NCBI RefSeq assembly: GCF_004365705.1
Contig: NZ_SOBN01000001.1
Location: 4,822,001-4,886,000 of the forward strand
Source: Streptomyces sp. 846.5
GTDB taxonomy: Bacteria > Actinomycetota > Actinomycetes > Streptomycetales > Streptomycetaceae
Length of the DNA stretch: 64,000 nt
Direction: 5' to 3'
The translations under genes and the position numbers were made by a program. The notes below the pieces were generated by a model. That model searched no databases and was not told the origin of the DNA. It saw only the letters and a list, made by a program, of their open reading frames with translations. Shown one piece after another: positions 60,944 to 64,000 of this stretch (within the stretch, counting starts at the first letter, position 1; each line of letters begins with the position of its first letter).

Positions 60944-63313
60944 TCAGCCCGACCCGGTGAACCTGGCAGGTGCGTAGTTGGCCTGCTGCTGGCGGTACGT
61001 GCGGCCGAGGTGGTGCTGCAGCCGGAGGTGGCGGAACTGGTAGACCGCGCCGGTCTGGCGCAGCACCCCCCGGTGGTAGGCGTCGTCCAGGAAGGCGACC
61101 GTGTTCCAGGGCAGTTTGCCGGTCAGCGGGAGCCAGATGCCGGACAGGACGACCCACTGCCCCCAGGCGGTGAAGGAGAGCGCGTACGAGAACACGCCGC
61201 CGAGCCCGCCGACGGCCCCGATGAAGAACCCGTCGGACAGGTTCCAGTTCATCGGTCCGAGAAGTCCCTGGAACAGGTCGACGAACAGGCGCCCGCCGAG
61301 AGCGATCGCCAGGGTGAGGGCCGGCACCAGGACGAGGACCTGGCGGCCCACCGTCGCGCGGTTGGTGGACAGCAGGCCGATCGGGGTGGCCGCCGAGGCG
61401 ACGTCCAGGGGCGCTTCGAGCGCGGCCGTCAGCCCGAAGACCAGCCCGGCGGCCGAGCCGAAGATCAGCCCGAAGGCCAGCATGTTGATGAGCGTGCCCT
61501 GGAGCACGTCAGCGTTGGTAGGCCGCAGCCCGTAGTACAGCCAGCGCATGAGGGTGAGGGCACACGCGCAGCCGACCCCCATCACGAATCCGCCCAGCAG
61601 CACGACGCCGAACCGGGCGGTGAACGCCCGGACCGGCCGGTGTCCCAGGCCGGCGTGCGAGCCCGGCAGCCGTAGCCGCACGCGGGTCGGCTCGAAGACG
61701 CCGCCGCCGAACACGGCCATGACCCCGTACACGCAGCCGAAGGCGAGGCCGGCGACCGGCCCCATCAGCGCGCCCTCCAGGAGGGCCACACCGGGCTGCA
61801 GCGGGGAGGCGATCAGGCCCACCAGCCAGTTGGACACGGCGACGGCCAGCGCGGACGCCAGTACGACGTTCAGGATGCGGGTCGAGCCCCGCACCGAGTC
61901 GCCGATCTGCCACCAGGCGAGGTCCTGGCGATCGCGGTCGAGCCGAACCATGTGGTGGGCCAGGTAGCCGAGCCAGCGCTGGGCGCGCTCCGGGTCCCAG
62001 TTCCGCGGCCGGCCCCGGTAGCCGCCGGTGACCCGCTCGGGCACGCGGCGCCGGTAGACCGTCGGTACGAAGCCCGCCAGCAGGTGCTCCTCCAGCGAGT
62101 GCTCGGCCGGGAACCGGGTGGCGTCCAGCAGTTCCGCCGGATTCTCGCCGGGCGTCTCGCTGTACATCGTTCGAGCCAGGACGATCATCAGCGGGGTGCT
62201 GAGAACCCGGGCGAGGGTCACGCTCGCCGGGGTCTCCTCGGCCCGGAGCTCCTTCAGGACGAAGTCCCATACTCCTTCGTCGCCGGTCCTGTCGGCGTCG
62301 CCGTGGGTGACCGGTCGAGCGGTTCGGGGCAGGTAGTCCGCGAGGTCGTCGAGGGTGAGGTCGATGAGTTCGATGCCGGCGGCCCAGACCAGCGGCGCGC
62401 GTGCCGCCTGGACCGCCTCGGCGAACTCGGTGCGTCGGCTGGTCATCACAAGCGGGAGCGAGGTTGCGTTGAGCACTTCCAGCGCCTCGTGCCGCAGGCC
62501 CTCCGCGATCTCGTCGAACCCGTCCAGGACGGGCAGCACGAGGTCGGCGTCGACCAGTTCTGCGGCCAGGGTCGACCCGCTGGGGGCCCTGCGGTCCAGA
62601 TGCGGATGGTCCCGCAGCAGCCGGTCCACCAGCCAGTCCCGCAGCGCGGTGGTCGTCGGGTCCCAGGACCCGACGCTGAAGATCACCGGCACCCGGTCGG
62701 GCAGGGCCGGGGACTTGAGCAGGTCCAGGACGAACCTGATGGTCAGAATCGACTTGCCCGAGCCGGCCCGGCCGAGAATCAGCAGCCGCCCGGACCCGAT
62801 GCGCCGGTAGACCTCGGCCACACTCCGCAGGTCACCGCTCAGGTCCAGGCCGCGCGCCGTGGCTCCGGGGGCAAGGCGCTCGATGTTCTCCGCATGGTCG
62901 GTCAGGAACGCGGGGGCCGGCCGCCAGCGCACCGGGAGCGGAAACGGGTCGTGGACCCTGCGCTGTTCCTCCTCGCGCTGCCAGCGGCGCCTGACCTCCC
63001 TGGCCAACTCCTCGGCGGCGTCGGCAAACGGACCGGGTACCGGCGACGGTTCGGGAACCGGTTCAGGGACTTCGTCAGGCAGAACTGTCTGCGTCTTCGC
63101 CAGCGCGGCTGTCAGTCGTCGGCGGTCGTCGGCCCCGAGCCCCAGGGCATCCGCGAGCAGGTTCACCGTCCCGAGCCGGTGATCGGTGGACTTGCCGGTC
63201 TCCAGCCGGCGGATGGTGCGCACACTCACTCCGGACCGCTCCGCCAACTGCTCCTGCGTAAGCCCTGACTGCGTCCGCAGGCGGCGCAACAGAGGGCCGA
63301 GCTCATCCGTCAC
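60944..63313 (-). CDS. XRE-NACHT membrane protein (regulatory NTPase)
   Basis: 789 residues from GTG 63313. Residues 6-70 are an XRE helix-turn-helix (LLRRLRTQSGLTQEQLAERS, VSVRTIRRLETGKS). Residues 170-420 are a NACHT NTPase: Walker A LILGRAGSGKSIL (181-188), Walker B LVLPVLDGFDEIAEG (263-268), then TSRRTEF. Residues 480-720 hold about six membrane helices. The end is soluble and basic. The layout means a membrane-bound NTPase with a cytosolic DNA-binding head. Its start lies 50 bp from palindrome copy 3, so it is the natural candidate to bind the repeated palindrome. Its 3' end meets the esterase gene tail to tail with 4 bp between. Confidence 0.82.
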   Translation of the reverse strand: MTDELGPLLRRLRTQSGLTQEQLAERSGVSVRTIRRLETGKSTDHRLGTVNLLADALGLGADDRRRLTAALAKTQTVLPDEVPEPVPEPSPVPGPFADAAEELAREVRRRWQREEEQRRVHDPFPLPVRWRPAPAFLTDHAENIERLAPGATARGLDLSGDLRSVAEVYRRIGSGRLLILGRAGSGKSILTIRFVLDLLKSPALPDRVPVIFSVGSWDPTTTALRDWLVDRLLRDHPHLDRRAPSGSTLAAELVDADLVLPVLDGFDEIAEGLRHEALEVLNATSLPLVMTSRRTEFAEAVQAARAPLVWAAGIELIDLTLDDLADYLPRTARPVTHGDADRTGDEGVWDFVLKELRAEETPASVTLARVLSTPLMIVLARTMYSETPGENPAELLDATRFPAEHSLEEHLLAGFVPTVYRRRVPERVTGGYRGRPRNWDPERAQRWLGYLAHHMVRLDRDRQDLAWWQIGDSVRGSTRILNVVLASALAVAVSNWLVGLIASPLQPGVALLEGALMGPVAGLAFGCVYGVMAVFGGGVFEPTRVRLRLPGSHAGLGHRPVRAFTARFGVVLLGGFVMGVGCACALTLMRWLYYGLRPTNADVLQGTLINMLAFGLIFGSAAGLVFGLTAALEAPLDVASAATPIGLLSTNRATVGRQVLVLVPALTLAIALGGRLFVDLFQGLLGPMNWNLSDGFFIGAVGGLGGVFSYALSFTAWGQWVVLSGIWLPLTGKLPWNTVAFLDDAYHRGVLRQTGAVYQFRHLRLQHHLGRTYRQQQANYAPARFTGSG

Positions 63314-63362
63314 GTCGGCACCTCTCAGGTCATGAGCATGACGGCCAGAGCCTACCCTGACG

Positions 63363-63382
63363 ACCGGTCACATATGGCCGGT
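63363..63382. promoter_or_regulatory. Repeated palindrome, copy 3
   Basis: ACCGGTCACATATGGCCGGT in the divergent spacer between the XRE-NACHT gene (start 63313) and the microprotein gene (start 63449). The repeated block extends to about 63420. Confidence 0.65.
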
Positions 63383-63448
63383 GCCCTGGCCTGTCCGTCG
63401 AACAGCAGCAACACCAGCATCGGTGCCGTCCGGTTGCGAGGAGGAAAT

Positions 63449-63682
63449 GTGGCTTACCGCTACTGGTGTGGCGAATGCGGTTTCAGGACGGCGTGGCTGA
63501 GCGAGTCCCAGGGCCAGGAGAGACAGATCGAGCACTATGCCAAGCGGCACCCCGGAATCGACCCCGGCGGCCATGTGGAGGTCAACCGAAGGAAACCGGG
63601 CGCGGCTCGCGGATGCGCCAAGGCGCTGGGACTCGTGGTCCTGCTGCTGATCCTCGCGGCATCCTGCCGCGGCCAGTGGTGA
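63449..63682 (+). CDS. Zinc-ribbon membrane microprotein (copy 2)
   Basis: 77 residues, paralogue of the protein at 58875: VAYRYWCGECGFRTAWLSES, RQIEHYAKRHPGIDPGGHVE and a final helix LGLVVLLLILAASC. The CxxC and HxxxxxH ligands and the Cys at the helix end are conserved in both. GTG 63449 has GAGGAAAT before it. It is divergent from the XRE-NACHT gene, with the palindrome between. The stop is followed by three imperfect tandem copies of GTGAACCCGGTG (63679-63712). Confidence 0.75.
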   Translation: MAYRYWCGECGFRTAWLSESQGQERQIEHYAKRHPGIDPGGHVEVNRRKPGAARGCAKALGLVVLLLILAASCRGQW

Positions 63683-63725
63683 ACCCGGTGGTGAACCCGG
63701 TGGTGAACGCGGCCCCTGGCTCGGG

Positions 63726-64000
63726 TCAGCCCGCCAGCACGATCCAGGTCCGTCCGATGGCCAGGTCCATCGGCGTGCCGTTGACGGTGTACTGGGTGGG
63801 CGAGGTGTCGGTGGGCTTGGACCACTGGCCGTGCCAGACCCTGCCGTCGCGGTAGAAGTCGGCCGTGCCCTGGCCGGTGGTCTGCGAGAAGACCTCGTTG
63901 TCCGGGTGGCCGGCGTTGAAGTCGGTGTACTTGCCGGGGGCGACCTGGACGTGCTGGACGATCACGTTGGTGGTGCTGAGCCGTCCCTGGTCCGTCGTCG
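63726..64000 (-). CDS. DUF3048-type protein, C-terminal part (runs off the window)
   Basis: The frame enters from the right edge and ends at 63726. The visible 91 residues include GRLSTTNVIVQHVQVAPGKY, TGQGTADFYRDGRVWHGQWS, TPMDLAIGRTWIVLAG. This matches the C-terminal domain of YerB-like DUF3048 lipoproteins, with the typical G-x-TW-x-x-L end. The N-terminal domain and any signal peptide lie outside the window. Confidence 0.75.
   Translation of the reverse strand, partial: TTDQGRLSTTNVIVQHVQVAPGKYTDFNAGHPDNEVFSQTTGQGTADFYRDGRVWHGQWSKPTDTSPTQYTVNGTPMDLAIGRTWIVLAG

Noticed and set aside
63679-63712. Tandem GTGAACCCGGTG repeats as a CRISPR-like or VNTR locus
   Set aside because: Only three imperfect 12-bp units just after a stop codon; too short for any array.
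1-64000. Biosynthetic gene cluster
   Set aside because: MDR, SDR, SnoaL, P450 and LLM genes can belong to such clusters, but no polyketide synthase, NRPS, terpene synthase or RiPP core is present, and the P450 is broken.

Overview
High-GC actinomycete DNA, most likely from Streptomyces or a close relative. The grounds are the third-position GC bias, LacI, MarR, LuxR and MmyB-type regulators of streptomycete character, sugar ABC importers without their own ATPase gene, and many Shine-Dalgarno led GTG starts. The window has no rRNA, no CRISPR array and no recognisable antibiotic gene cluster. One tRNA gene (Arg, CCU) lies at 57176-57248.

Left part (1-18.9 kb). This is a patchwork of small redox and detoxification genes mixed with gene remains. 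Remnants of an IS110 transposase, a cytochrome P450, an MmyB regulator, a 6-phosphogluconate dehydrogenase and a tyrosine recombinase are visible. Intact genes include two MmyB-type XRE regulators, medium-chain reductases (MDR), a flavodoxin-like reductase / SnoaL / DJ-1 operon, an AhpD-like protein, a zinc alcohol dehydrogenase, a Na+/H+ antiporter, an amidohydrolase, a LuxR/MDR pair, an LLM oxidoreductase and an MFS exporter. An imperfect palindrome of the type GGGAGAG-N-TTNTCCCC recurs upstream of many of these units, including both MmyB genes at the same distance, so it is probably their operator.

Sugar locus (18.9-31.1 kb). A LacI regulator, a binding protein with two permeases, a GH63-like glycosidase and two secreted GH39-like glycosidases (one with a ricin-type lectin domain, one with a CBM6/35-like domain) form a polysaccharide-use locus. 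CGAATCGATTCG-type operators lie at three sigma70-like promoters.

Middle (31.1-50.3 kb). This part holds two SDRs, an alpha/beta hydrolase with a duplicated promoter 4.4 kb away, a secreted hydrolase fused to an ABC ATPase with its permease, a MarR regulator, and a four-gene catabolic operon (ALDH, amidohydrolase, MDR, ALDH) whose upstream region carries a MarR-like half-match. A second copy of the LuxR/MDR divergent module follows, with the same spaced inverted repeat as the first copy.

Recombination-like locus (50.6-57.25 kb). A single 867-residue protein joins a TnsB/TniA-type integrase (with Glu in place of the second catalytic Asp) to a TnsC/TniB-type AAA ATPase. Two small unknown proteins and a 497-residue protein with a transposase-like RNase H pattern follow, ending beside the tRNA-Arg gene. 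This is the best candidate for an undescribed system.

Right end (57.5-64 kb). Ordinary-looking small genes: a conserved 109-residue protein, a Uma2-family protein, two paralogous zinc-ribbon membrane microproteins, a secreted esterase, and an XRE-NACHT membrane protein. A repeated 20-bp palindrome precedes three of these units and also faces the XRE-NACHT gene, which may encode its reader. A DUF3048-type gene runs off the end.
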